Source: Rhodobacteraceae bacterium DSL-40
GTDB lineage: Bacteria; Pseudomonadota; Alphaproteobacteria; Rhodobacterales; Rhodobacteraceae
Direction of reading: 5' to 3'
DNA length: 64,000 bases
Assembly (NCBI GenBank): GCA_003258405.1
Contig: QKPN01000002.1
Location: forward strand, 186,001-250,000
Shown: piece after piece, positions 28,010 to 35,631 of the stretch
Layout: each line of letters starts with the position of its first letter
How positions within the stretch are numbered: position 1 is the first letter of the stretch
The notes under the pieces: generated by a model
The model's input: the letters and a program-made list of their open reading frames with translations, nothing else
Told to the model about the DNA's origin: nothing
The model's database searches: none
Made by a program: the position numbers and the translations under genes

Positions 28010-31000
28010 TCCGGGCTCTGCTCATCGCTCTCGCCCTCACCGCGGCGGCCGGCACGGCCCGCGCCGAGACCGATCCGCCACCCGCGGCGCCGGAGAGCGA
28101 CGGCACCTGCGCGGCCTTCGACACCCCCGATCCGGCGGCGGCCGCGACGCAGGGCGCGGCGGACCGCTCTCTCATCCAGGCGGGCTTGCGGGTCTATTTC
28201 GGCGCCGATGGCGGGTTCCTGAGCGACGGGATCATCGGGCCGGTCACCGTCTCCTTCCTCCGCAAGCTCTGCGAGACGATGCCGCTCGCCGCGGGCACCG
28301 ATCCGGTTGGCGGCACGCTGGATGTCGCGCGCGAATTCGGGGCGCTCTCGAGTGCGAGCCCGGGCTGGCCGGCACGGCTCGGCGACCCGGCCCTGCTCGA
28401 GAGCACGGCAGCGGGCCCGGAATTCAACCGCGCGGCGGTGCGGCTGGCAGGCGGGCCCGCGATGGCCGCAGGCGTCTTCGGCGGGCTGAGGGAGGCCGAG
28501 GGCTGCGACGGGCTTGCGGACCACGATTTCTCGGGCGCGCGCGTTTCGCCTGCCGATCTGCAGGCGGGCCTCGCGGCGCTGGCGTCGGCCGATCCGGGCC
28601 TTGCCCCGCTGCCCCAGCCGCTCGCCGAGCCCGGGATCGGCCCGGAGACGCGGGGCGTCCTCGCCCAGGTCTGCGCGCTCTATCCGCTTAAGGGCGGGCC
28701 GGATGCCCTCGCAAGCGCCATGGCGCGCTACGGGGCGCTTGAGACCGCGGTGCCGAATGCCGTCGGGCTCCTTGGCGCGCCGGGCTTCGCCCTCTGGCTC
28801 GGCGAGGACCGCGTGGCACGGCTCGGGCGGCTCGTCGCGACCGCGCCTGCGGTGGTCCGGCTTCTGGGCGAATTCAACGGGAGCGCCACGCCGCCCAGCG
28901 CCGAGGGCCTCCCGCCGGTCTGCGCCGCGCCCTCGGACGAGGAGCGGCCGACCTACTATGCGCTGACTGCGCGGGACATGGAGGCGCTGGCGGCGCGCTC
29001 CGGCATTCAGGCGGCCCTCGCCCCGGTCACCGCCGAGCGGTTCCGGAGCCGGACGGAGCTCGCGGCCGCGGTCGGCACCGCGCTGGGGCTCGACCCGAAG
29101 GAATGCACGGCGCGGCTGGTCGAGACGATCATCGATCGGAACGAGGCGGCAAGCCTCGTCTACGATCTCGATCCCGAGGCGCTGAAGCGGCTCGCGCTGC
29201 GGCCGGAGCTTGCCGGGACGCTCGCGGCGGTCTCTGGCCTCGGGGGGCTCGAGAGCGAGACGCGCCCGGCGCTCGAGACGGCGGTCGAGGCGGCAATCCG
29301 GACGGCGGTCGGCGCCTCGGAACAGGAGGTGGCAGGCGCCGCCGCAGAGGCGGCCGCGGCGGCGGCGGAGGATGTGAGCCCCGCGCCCGACATGGCGGCC
29401 GCCGGGTTCGAGGGGCCCGAGGCGCTGGAGGCGCCGCAGGAATTCGCCATCACCGACAGCTCGCTTCTGGTGATCGAGGCCGAGGTGACCGAGAAGGCCT
29501 TCTTCGACGCGATCAATGCAACGCCCTACCGGCCGGTGCAGAGCCGCGACATGGTGCGCGCCGACATGCTGCTCGCGCTGCGCCCGGTGGTGCAGCAGCG
29601 CACCGCCGCCGCCACGGCGAGCCAGCTCGAAACGGTGATGACGACGCTCCGCACCCGCTGGCGGCTGGGTGATGCGGTGGTCGCGGCCCTCGCCGCCCGG
29701 ACCGAGTTTGCAGCGATCTCGCCCGAGCTCGACGATGCGGCTCGCTTCGTCGCCCAGATCAGCTATCCCGAGGGCCGGCTCTTCGACCGCGCGATCGAGA
29801 CGCTGCCCGTCACGCCCGATCCGGCGGCCGAAGCGGTCTTTGCCGAGCTTGCGCGCAAGCAGGTGGACGATCCCTACGCCCGGCGGCACATCGCGCCCAT
29901 CGCCTCGGATTGCGGCTGCAACGTCACGCGCGAGAGCAACGCGCTCGTCTATGCCTTCTACCCGTTCTGGATGTTTCCCGCGGAGGCCGAGCCCCCGGTG
30001 CCGGAGGTCGATTTCGACATCGTGAGCCGCATCGCCTTCGACGGGCTCGAGCTCGACGGCACGGGCGCAGTGCATTACGCCGCGCAATGGTCGGATGCCG
30101 CGGCAACATTCGTGACCTCGGCGCACCGCCACGAGGTCGAGGCGGATCTCTCGATCCGGCTGCGCGGCTGGCGGGGCTGGAACGACGATGCGATCCGCAC
30201 GGGCGTCGATGCGATCGCGGGTCTGCTCGCGCCCGCCGCCGCCGACACCCTCCTCCATTCGCCGGGGCTCTTCGGCGGGCTCGACAAGATGCTGAGCCGC
30301 AAGCCCGATGGCGTGACGCTGATTGTCGAAGGCTATGACGGAAGCCCCGCGAGCCCGCCGCCGACGACACTCCTGAGTTTCGTGCGGGCGCTCGCCGACC
30401 GCCTCGAGGCGAGCGGGCAGAGCATCAATCTCGCCTTCGACATTCCGCTTGTCGCAAGCCCGAACCAGACCGCGCCGCTCTTCCGCGACCTGCGCGGGCT
30501 CATCGTCAACACCGAGGACCCGGAGGCACGGCCAGTCGATCATCTGCTCGTCTTCCTCGAGCGGCCGACCTCGCAGGCCAAGAAGCTGCTCCGCGCCCGC
30601 ATCGAAGGGAGCTTCACCGGCGAGGAGCGGATCCAGGTGCTGCGCTCGGTCATCCCGGTGGTGCCGCCCGGGGCGAATGCCGCACTCGACCACGCGCCGC
30701 CGAGTGCGGCCCCCGCCTCCGGCACCGAGGACGAGACGAGCATCAGCAATTCCTACGGCCAGTTCGACGACGACCTCGTCTATTTCCAGGACAATTTCGA
30801 CGGCGTCGGGTTCTGGCCCGCCCCGGTCGCGGGCGCGGTGCTGCCCGACGGCTCGCCCGACCGGCTCGCCGAGATCGTCGCTGCGCGCTACTACACATGG
30901 GCCCCCGCCCTGGTGCCCAGATCCTATGTGCCGATGGCCCGCAGCGCCTCGGAGGGCGTCTGCCGGGTGGTCTGCCCCAACCGCATACCCTTCTACCTGC

Positions 31001-31260
31001 TCACGCTCGCGACCGCCGGGATCGCGGTCGGGCTCGGTGTGCTCACCTTCTACAGCGGCCGGGTGAAGAGCCTCTGCGACAGGCTGCTCTTGGTGCCGGT
31101 GCTCGCGCTCGTGGTGCTGGGCCTGCTCGGGCTGATCGCCGCCTGCGACGTGGACAGCCGCGTCTGGTCACTCGGCGCGATGGCCGCTCTCGTCGCGCTT
31201 CTGGGCGCCAGCATCATCTTCCAGTGGTATGGCCGGAGGCTCGACGGACCGATGCCCTGA
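28006..31260 (+). CDS. Membrane-anchored PG-binding/GH18-like protein of the injection locus
   Basis: 1084 residues. A signal peptide (1-21) is followed by a PG_binding_1-like module (about 50-92; LIQAGLRVYFGADGGFLSDG), a long helical middle with repeats of short Glu/Ala segments, and a GH18-like barrel from about 645 (ALVYAFYPFWMF). Three C-terminal transmembrane helices lie near 995-1018, 1028-1048 and 1056-1077. The GH18 acid motif DxxDxDxE reads DGVTLIVE (768-775): the first Asp and the Glu remain but both middle Asp are lost, so chitinase/muramidase activity is doubtful. It is the last gene of the plus operon and faces the gp25 gene end-to-end across 7 bp. A cell-wall-penetrating anchor is inferred. 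Confidence 0.72.
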   Translation: MIRALLIALALTAAAGTARAETDPPPAAPESDGTCAAFDTPDPAAAATQGAADRSLIQAGLRVYFGADGGFLSDGIIGPVTVSFLRKLCETMPLAAGTDPVGGTLDVAREFGALSSASPGWPARLGDPALLESTAAGPEFNRAAVRLAGGPAMAAGVFGGLREAEGCDGLADHDFSGARVSPADLQAGLAALASADPGLAPLPQPLAEPGIGPETRGVLAQVCALYPLKGGPDALASAMARYGALETAVPNAVGLLGAPGFALWLGEDRVARLGRLVATAPAVVRLLGEFNGSATPPSAEGLPPVCAAPSDEERPTYYALTARDMEALAARSGIQAALAPVTAERFRSRTELAAAVGTALGLDPKECTARLVETIIDRNEAASLVYDLDPEALKRLALRPELAGTLAAVSGLGGLESETRPALETAVEAAIRTAVGASEQEVAGAAAEAAAAAAEDVSPAPDMAAAGFEGPEALEAPQEFAITDSSLLVIEAEVTEKAFFDAINATPYRPVQSRDMVRADMLLALRPVVQQRTAAATASQLETVMTTLRTRWRLGDAVVAALAARTEFAAISPELDDAARFVAQISYPEGRLFDRAIETLPVTPDPAAEAVFAELARKQVDDPYARRHIAPIASDCGCNVTRESNALVYAFYPFWMFPAEAEPPVPEVDFDIVSRIAFDGLELDGTGAVHYAAQWSDAAATFVTSAHRHEVEADLSIRLRGWRGWNDDAIRTGVDAIAGLLAPAAADTLLHSPGLFGGLDKMLSRKPDGVTLIVEGYDGSPASPPPTTLLSFVRALADRLEASGQSINLAFDIPLVASPNQTAPLFRDLRGLIVNTEDPEARPVDHLLVFLERPTSQAKKLLRARIEGSFTGEERIQVLRSVIPVVPPGANAALDHAPPSAAPASGTEDETSISNSYGQFDDDLVYFQDNFDGVGFWPAPVAGAVLPDGSPDRLAEIVAARYYTWAPALVPRSYVPMARSASEGVCRVVCPNRIPFYLLTLATAGIAVGLGVLTFYSGRVKSLCDRLLLVPVLALVVLGLLGLIAACDVDSRVWSLGAMAALVALLGASIIFQWYGRRLDGPMP

Positions 31261-31267
31261 GCCCGGC

Positions 31268-31717
31268 TCAGAGCACCTCGCCGGGGGTCTCCGAAAGCAG
31301 CGTGCCCTCGGCGAGATAGAACGGAAACACCACGTTGTGGCGGGTGTTGGTGGCCCGGATGCGGTATTCGAGCAGCACCTTGAGCCGGCCGCCGGGCGCG
31401 TCATCGACCTGCACCGCGACGCGGGCAAGCTCGATCCGGGGCTCGTAGAACATCACCGCACGCGAGATCGCGAGCTCGATCGCGGCCTCCGTCTCGGCGT
31501 TCATCGGCTCGAAGACCAGATCCTGCAGCGCGCAGCCGTAGCGCGGGTGCATCACCCGCTCGCCGGGGCGGGTGATGAAGAGGACACGAAGGCTTTCGAC
31601 GATGTCCTCCTCGGCCGCCACCGGAATGAGCCGGCCGCTCGCGGCATCGAAGCGCGGCGGAAAGGACCAGCCACGGCCGAGAAAGCCCGGATCGTCGTCG
31701 TCGGTGGGGGTGCTCAT
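31268..31717 (-). CDS. Baseplate wedge protein, GPW/gp25 family (Afp9-like)
   Basis: 149 residues with the gp25 hallmark ESLRVLFITRPGERVMHPRY followed by GCALQDLVFEPM, and the C-terminal VLLEYRIRATNT strand. In phage T4 and all contractile systems gp25 joins the sheath-initiating end to the baseplate wedges. It is the last gene of the minus operon, with one base between it and the PAAR gene. Confidence 0.9.
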   Translation of the reverse strand: MSTPTDDDDPGFLGRGWSFPPRFDAASGRLIPVAAEEDIVESLRVLFITRPGERVMHPRYGCALQDLVFEPMNAETEAAIELAISRAVMFYEPRIELARVAVQVDDAPGGRLKVLLEYRIRATNTRHNVVFPFYLAEGTLLSETPGEVL

Positions 31718-31718
31718 C

Positions 31719-32018
31719 TCATCCTCCGATCATCACGGTGGGCGCGCCCAGCACGATCGAGCCGCCGTGAGCCGTGGTGTCGCCCATGCGCGCCGCAGGC
31801 TTGCCGCCGATGGTCACGGTGGCGGAGCCCTTGGCGATGGTGTCGGGCGGGCCGACACAGACAAGGCTGTCACCCACCACCGCCGCCGGCAGGCCGGCGA
31901 TCAGCACGGTCGGCACGCCCGGCCCCACCACCGGTCCGCCCACATGCGGGATCGGCGGCACGCCCGGGGTCTGCATCGGGCAGGTGTGCATGTCGGTCAG
32001 TCGCGCTGCCGGGGGCAT
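31719..32018 (-). CDS. PAAR-domain spike tip protein (Afp10-like)
   Basis: 99 residues made of the PAAR repeats: PPAARLTDMHTCPM, then PHVGGPVVGPGVPTVLIAG, PPDTIAKGSATVTIGGKPAA and RMGDTTAHGG. The His and Cys near the N-terminus are the expected zinc ligands. It caps the VgrG-like spike encoded just upstream. There is no C-terminal extension that would suggest a fused toxin. Confidence 0.92.
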   Translation of the reverse strand: MPPAARLTDMHTCPMQTPGVPPIPHVGGPVVGPGVPTVLIAGLPAAVVGDSLVCVGPPDTIAKGSATVTIGGKPAARMGDTTAHGGSIVLGAPTVMIGG

Positions 32019-32041
32019 GTCCGTCTCCTTCGTCCCATCGC

Positions 32042-33823
32042 TCAGTTGATCATCACCATCGCGCCCTTGACCGTCACCTGGCCCGACGCCGAGAGCTCCG
32101 CCGAGGCATTGCCCTTGGCGGTGAGCCCCATCTCGGCCTCGGCGCTGACATTGGCGCCCGAGATCGCGACATCGCCGGTGGCCGAGATCTTGATGCCGCC
32201 GGTGGCCTTGATCGCGATGTCGCCAGGGCTGTCGAGGGTGATGCCGCTCTGGTCGAGCAGCACCGAATTTCCCTTGGCGTCCTTGAGCTTCACCGACTTG
32301 CCGTCGTCGTCGAGGACCGCGCTGTTGCCGCCGGGGGTCTCGAGGGTGATGACCTTCTTCTCGTCGTCGAAGGTCGCCTTGAGCTGCGCCCGGGTGACGA
32401 TCGCCTTGGTGTAGTTGTCATCCGTCGCGGTGAAGGGCGCGGCATTGACCGAGCTGTAGAGGCTCCCGAGCACCACCGGATAGCCGGGATCCTCGGCGAA
32501 GAAGCCGACCACGACCTCGTCGCCCACCTCCGGCAGGAAGAAGGTTCCGGCGCTGCCCGTCGCCTGCAGGCAGCCGAGGCGCGCCCAGAGCTTGGGGCCG
32601 CCATCGGCGCCGAAGAGCGGGAGCTGGACCTGGACGCGGGCTTGGGCGTCCGGATCCTCTGCGAGCTTCGTCACCTTGCCGATCTGCAGGCCGCGCACCG
32701 GGGCGGTGAAGCCGCCCGCGCCGGGGGCACCGAAGCCTTCGCTCTCACGGGAGGAGAGCGTTTCCGGGTCGATGCCGAGGCCCGCATCCGTCACCCAGTC
32801 GCCTCCCTCGATGCGATGGACGACAGAGCCGACGATCGCCGTGCCGCCGAAGCGCGCGCCAACCCCCTTGAGCTCGAGCGTACCGCCCGGCTTGGCAAGC
32901 CCCGAGCCCTGGAAGCGCACCTGGCCGCGGATGCGGGCGAGCGCGCTTCGGGTCTGGATCGCGCCCGCGATCGCGGTGAGCTCGCTCTCGGAATAGGGCG
33001 CGGCGCTGCCGACATCGAAACTCGCGAGCGCACCAACCGTGGCAAGCGCCTTGCCGTCGAGATCGCCCCAGCTCGGCCCCGTGGCCGTGGCGGCACTGCC
33101 GGAGACCGCGGCCTGATCGGCAATGCTCCAGCCCGATGCCGCGACGGACGAGAACTGGTTGCGCACGTCCATCTCGCAATCGAAGCGGATGAGATCCACC
33201 CCGGCGGTGACGACGAGGGCGGCCGCGGCGCTGGTATCGGGCTTCGCCACCGTGAGCTTGCCCGCATCGCAGGAGACGATGAGCCCGTTCGCCTGCGCCC
33301 GCGAGAGCACGAAATCCCAGTCGGTGCAGCGGTGCTGGACGAGCTGGGCATGGGTGATCTGGGTCGCGGCGACCTCCGCCGAGAGCCCCGCCGCGCTCGC
33401 GATCGTGGAAATCGCGTCGCTGTCGGTCACGCTCTCGAACATCTGGCTGTTGCGGCCGAGCGTCATCCGGAAGCCCTTGTCGCGGCAGGTGACGATGAGC
33501 TGCGGCGCTCCGGTGCCCCCGATCTTGAGCCTGAGGCCGGTGACGAGCCCGGTGAAGAGCACGGTGGGCTCGTCCTCGCCATAGCCCGCCCCGATCGAGA
33601 TCTCGGTGCCGGGCTTGAAGGTCGCGGCGTCGGTAAGGGGGTAGTCCTGTTCGGCGAGATCCCCGTCCTGCAGCACGACGATGGCCTCGGGGATGCGGTT
33701 GATCTCGGCGCGGACGGCCACCGAGACCACCTGCGCCGTGTCGGGAAGCGCCTTGCCGGCCGACTTGATCGAGACCGTAACCGGGCCGTCATTTCCGGCC
33801 ATCGGGGAAACTGCCATTCGCAC
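32042..33823 (-). CDS. VgrG-like central spike protein (Afp8-like)
   Basis: 593 residues. The N-terminal ~370 residues are gp27/phage late control D-like (AEINRIPEAIVVLQDGDLAE, then HAQLVQHRCTDWDFVLSRAQ). A gp5 OB-fold follows (VRGLQIGKVTKLAEDPDAQA, LPEVGDEVVVGFFAEDPGYP, VVLGSLYS). The C-terminal ~100 residues are a repetitive beta-helix (LKDAKGNSVLLDQSGITLDS, IAIKATGGIKISATGDVAIS). It forms the trimeric hub and needle on which the PAAR tip sits. No effector domain follows the helix. The start may instead be the ATG at 33817. Confidence 0.92.
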   Translation of the reverse strand: MRMAVSPMAGNDGPVTVSIKSAGKALPDTAQVVSVAVRAEINRIPEAIVVLQDGDLAEQDYPLTDAATFKPGTEISIGAGYGEDEPTVLFTGLVTGLRLKIGGTGAPQLIVTCRDKGFRMTLGRNSQMFESVTDSDAISTIASAAGLSAEVAATQITHAQLVQHRCTDWDFVLSRAQANGLIVSCDAGKLTVAKPDTSAAAALVVTAGVDLIRFDCEMDVRNQFSSVAASGWSIADQAAVSGSAATATGPSWGDLDGKALATVGALASFDVGSAAPYSESELTAIAGAIQTRSALARIRGQVRFQGSGLAKPGGTLELKGVGARFGGTAIVGSVVHRIEGGDWVTDAGLGIDPETLSSRESEGFGAPGAGGFTAPVRGLQIGKVTKLAEDPDAQARVQVQLPLFGADGGPKLWARLGCLQATGSAGTFFLPEVGDEVVVGFFAEDPGYPVVLGSLYSSVNAAPFTATDDNYTKAIVTRAQLKATFDDEKKVITLETPGGNSAVLDDDGKSVKLKDAKGNSVLLDQSGITLDSPGDIAIKATGGIKISATGDVAISGANVSAEAEMGLTAKGNASAELSASGQVTVKGAMVMIN

Positions 33824-33826
33824 CGC

Positions 33827-34507
33827 CTATCGCATGGGCGGGAACCGCAGCACCGTGTCGGGCCTGAGCGCCCGGAACCCGTCAAGTCCGTTGATGCGGG
33901 CGATCTCAACATATTTGGAGGCGTCGCGATAGATCTTCTGGCAGAGGAGCGGCAGCGTGTCACCGGACCGCACGCGGACCACATGCGTCATGTCGGGCGA
34001 GGAGCGCTGCGCGGACAGAGCCTCCTCCATCTGGGTCTGGAAGCTCACGAAGGAGAGATCGACCTTGGCCCGCAGCGCCTCGCCGGTGGCGCGGAACAGA
34101 GTGTAATTCACCTGCATGCTCTCCATCCGCCCATAGAAGGCGGAGAGGCCGCGGCCCCAGGAGATCTTCACCACATTGGGTTCATGCTCGGTGCCGCTGT
34201 AGGTGTATGCGATGAGCTTGAGCATCGCGATCTGTTCGGCGACGCTGCGCTCCTGGGCGTCCTCCACCACGCCGGTGCCGTCGATCACCAGCGAGAAGGC
34301 GACCTTCTCGGCGCTGACGTTGGAGAATTTCGGCGTGACCCCGGCCTTGCCGAGCGGGCTTCCCTCCGCGGGCGAGGTCGAGGAATAGGAAATCCCGTAG
34401 GTATGGCGGTAGTCGGCGGGATTGATCGAGGCGCGGAAGCTGTCGCCCGCATGCTCCGTCGTCTGGCCGTCCTCGACGGTGCACCGCGTGAGCGTGAGCT
34501 TGGCCAT
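33827..34507 (-). CDS. LysM-domain baseplate hub protein (Afp7-like)
   Basis: 226 residues. The N-terminal ~165 residues are a gp53/tube-adaptor-like beta domain (DYRHTYGISYSSTSPAEGSP). The C-terminus is a LysM motif (VVRVRSGDTLPLLCQKIYRD, then ARINGLDGFRALRPDTVLRF). In Afp and PVC the equivalent protein clamps the tube initiator to the spike. Only 3 bp separate it from the VgrG-like gene, and 3 bp from the DUF5908-type gene upstream. Confidence 0.88.
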   Translation of the reverse strand: MAKLTLTRCTVEDGQTTEHAGDSFRASINPADYRHTYGISYSSTSPAEGSPLGKAGVTPKFSNVSAEKVAFSLVIDGTGVVEDAQERSVAEQIAMLKLIAYTYSGTEHEPNVVKISWGRGLSAFYGRMESMQVNYTLFRATGEALRAKVDLSFVSFQTQMEEALSAQRSSPDMTHVVRVRSGDTLPLLCQKIYRDASKYVEIARINGLDGFRALRPDTVLRFPPMR

Positions 34508-34510
34508 GGC

Positions 34511-34690
34511 TCAGCGCTCCCTTCGCCGCCGATCGGCCTCCGCGAGCATCTCCTCGACCTCCTCGAGGATCTGGCGGCGCAGCGCGACGAGCTTCTTCTC
34601 GGTCGCGGCCTCGTCCGCGGGCTTGTCCCCTGCCCCGCCGCTTGCACCGAAGGTGCCCCGCACCACGAGGCTGCCGATCTCCACGCTCAT
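34511..34690 (-). CDS. Small DUF5908-type eCIS protein
   Basis: A 59-residue frame fits exactly between the tube-initiator and LysM genes; its ATG overlaps the upstream stop by one base. The translation starts MSVEIGSLVVRGTF, has a Lys/Glu/Asp linker, and ends in an amphipathic helix (LVALRRQILEEVEEMLAEAD) with an Arg-rich tail. This is the plan of the short DUF5908 proteins found at the same position in many eCIS loci: a V-E-I-x-x-L-V-V/I-[RK] start and a C-terminal charged helix. The role is unknown. Small size makes automated calling likely to miss it. Confidence 0.8.
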   Translation of the reverse strand: MSVEIGSLVVRGTFGASGGAGDKPADEAATEKKLVALRRQILEEVEEMLAEADRRRRER

Positions 34691-35145
34691 CAGACGCTCC
34701 GCTTCAGCATGTTGTAGGCGAACTCGACCGTCTCAACGGCGATCTCGTTCTTCATCGCGTCGAATCCGCCGACGCTCCACTTGACGGGATAGGCACGGTC
34801 GATGGACCAGCTCGCCACTGGATCACCCTCGGCGTCCCGCAGCGAGACAACCATGGACTTTGGCGTGATCGCCGCAGTAAAATCGTTCTCGAACGTGGCC
34901 TTGCACCATTTCACCAGTTCGCTCGACGTCGAGGTGAGCCCGCGCTTCAACACCAGATTGGGATGCTTCACCGCCTTGGGCAGCCGGTGGACGAAGCGGT
35001 TCTCGCCGCCCTCCGTCACCGTCTCGATCTCGATCTCGGATTCGAGCCCGCTCGCCTCCCGAAAGGCCGCATCGGCGCCGGAGCCGTCGGCCCCGGCGAT
35101 CGAGACGGCGAAATGGAAGACGACCGGGAGCTCGAGATCCGCCAT
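34690..35145 (-). CDS. Tube initiator / second tail tube protein (Afp5-like)
   Basis: 151 residues of the T4 gp19-like tube family: VFHFAVSIAGADGSGADAAF, then REASGLESEIEIETVTEGGE, HRLPKAVKHPNLVLKRGLTS and KNEIAVETVEFAYNMLKR at the end. The ENRFVHRLPK loop distinguishes it from the main tube protein encoded just upstream. The first tube layer next to the baseplate is the usual role of this position. Start 35145 (MADLELP) was chosen because the upstream extension is Arg/Ser-rich. Confidence 0.88.
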   Translation of the reverse strand: MADLELPVVFHFAVSIAGADGSGADAAFREASGLESEIEIETVTEGGENRFVHRLPKAVKHPNLVLKRGLTSTSSELVKWCKATFENDFTAAITPKSMVVSLRDAEGDPVASWSIDRAYPVKWSVGGFDAMKNEIAVETVEFAYNMLKRSV

Positions 35146-35152
35146 GGCCGCC

Positions 35153-35611
35153 TCAGGAGTTCTCGATGGTGATGCCCTCGTGGGCGATCTCGATCGTCTC
35201 GACCGCAACCTCGTTGCCCTCGGCCTTCAGGTCGGTCGAGGTGATCTTCGAGGGGAAGGCGTTGGCGACCTTCCAGACCATCGTCGGGTTCTGGCCCTCG
35301 TCGAGCAGGCTGATCGTGAGCGCCTTGCGCTTGATGATGTTCATCTGGATCTCGTTGAACCAGTCGAAGAGCGCGTTGTCGGACTTGAAGACGCCCTTCT
35401 TCATCGTGATGTTGCCGCTCTTCTTCAGGCCCGGCATCTTCACGGTGGAGAAGGTGGGGCTGTTGCCCGCGCGGTATTCGATCACCTGGGCCTCCATGTC
35501 GAGGCCGGAGACCTCCTGGAAGGCAAGCTCCGTATCGTCCCATTTCACCTGGAAATGGAATTTCGGGAGCGGCCAGACGCTTGTGGACTGGGCGGAACCG
35601 TCATCTGCCAT
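35153..35611 (-). CDS. Main inner tube protein (Afp1/Pvc1-like)
   Basis: 152 residues, gp19/Hcp-like fold: PLPKFHFQVKWDDTELAFQE, VSGLDMEAQVIEYRAG, STVKMPGLKKSGNITMKKGV and the C-terminal AVETIEIAHEGITIEN. Hexamers of this protein stack to make the tube that is expelled. It lies 20 bp downstream of the sheath gene, which is consistent with high, coordinated expression. Confidence 0.92.
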   Translation of the reverse strand: MADDGSAQSTSVWPLPKFHFQVKWDDTELAFQEVSGLDMEAQVIEYRAGNSPTFSTVKMPGLKKSGNITMKKGVFKSDNALFDWFNEIQMNIIKRKALTISLLDEGQNPTMVWKVANAFPSKITSTDLKAEGNEVAVETIEIAHEGITIENS

Positions 35612-35631
35612 GGGTCAAACTCCTTCGGGGA

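Noticed and set aside
27904-30693. Minus-strand open frame of 929 codons
   Set aside because: Antisense to the AAA+ and PG-binding/GH18-like genes; no domain signal.
31229-34717. Plus-strand open frame of 1162 codons across the gp25-PAAR-VgrG region
   Set aside because: Runs antisense to four genes with clear structural motifs; its translation is His/Arg/Asp-rich shadow protein.
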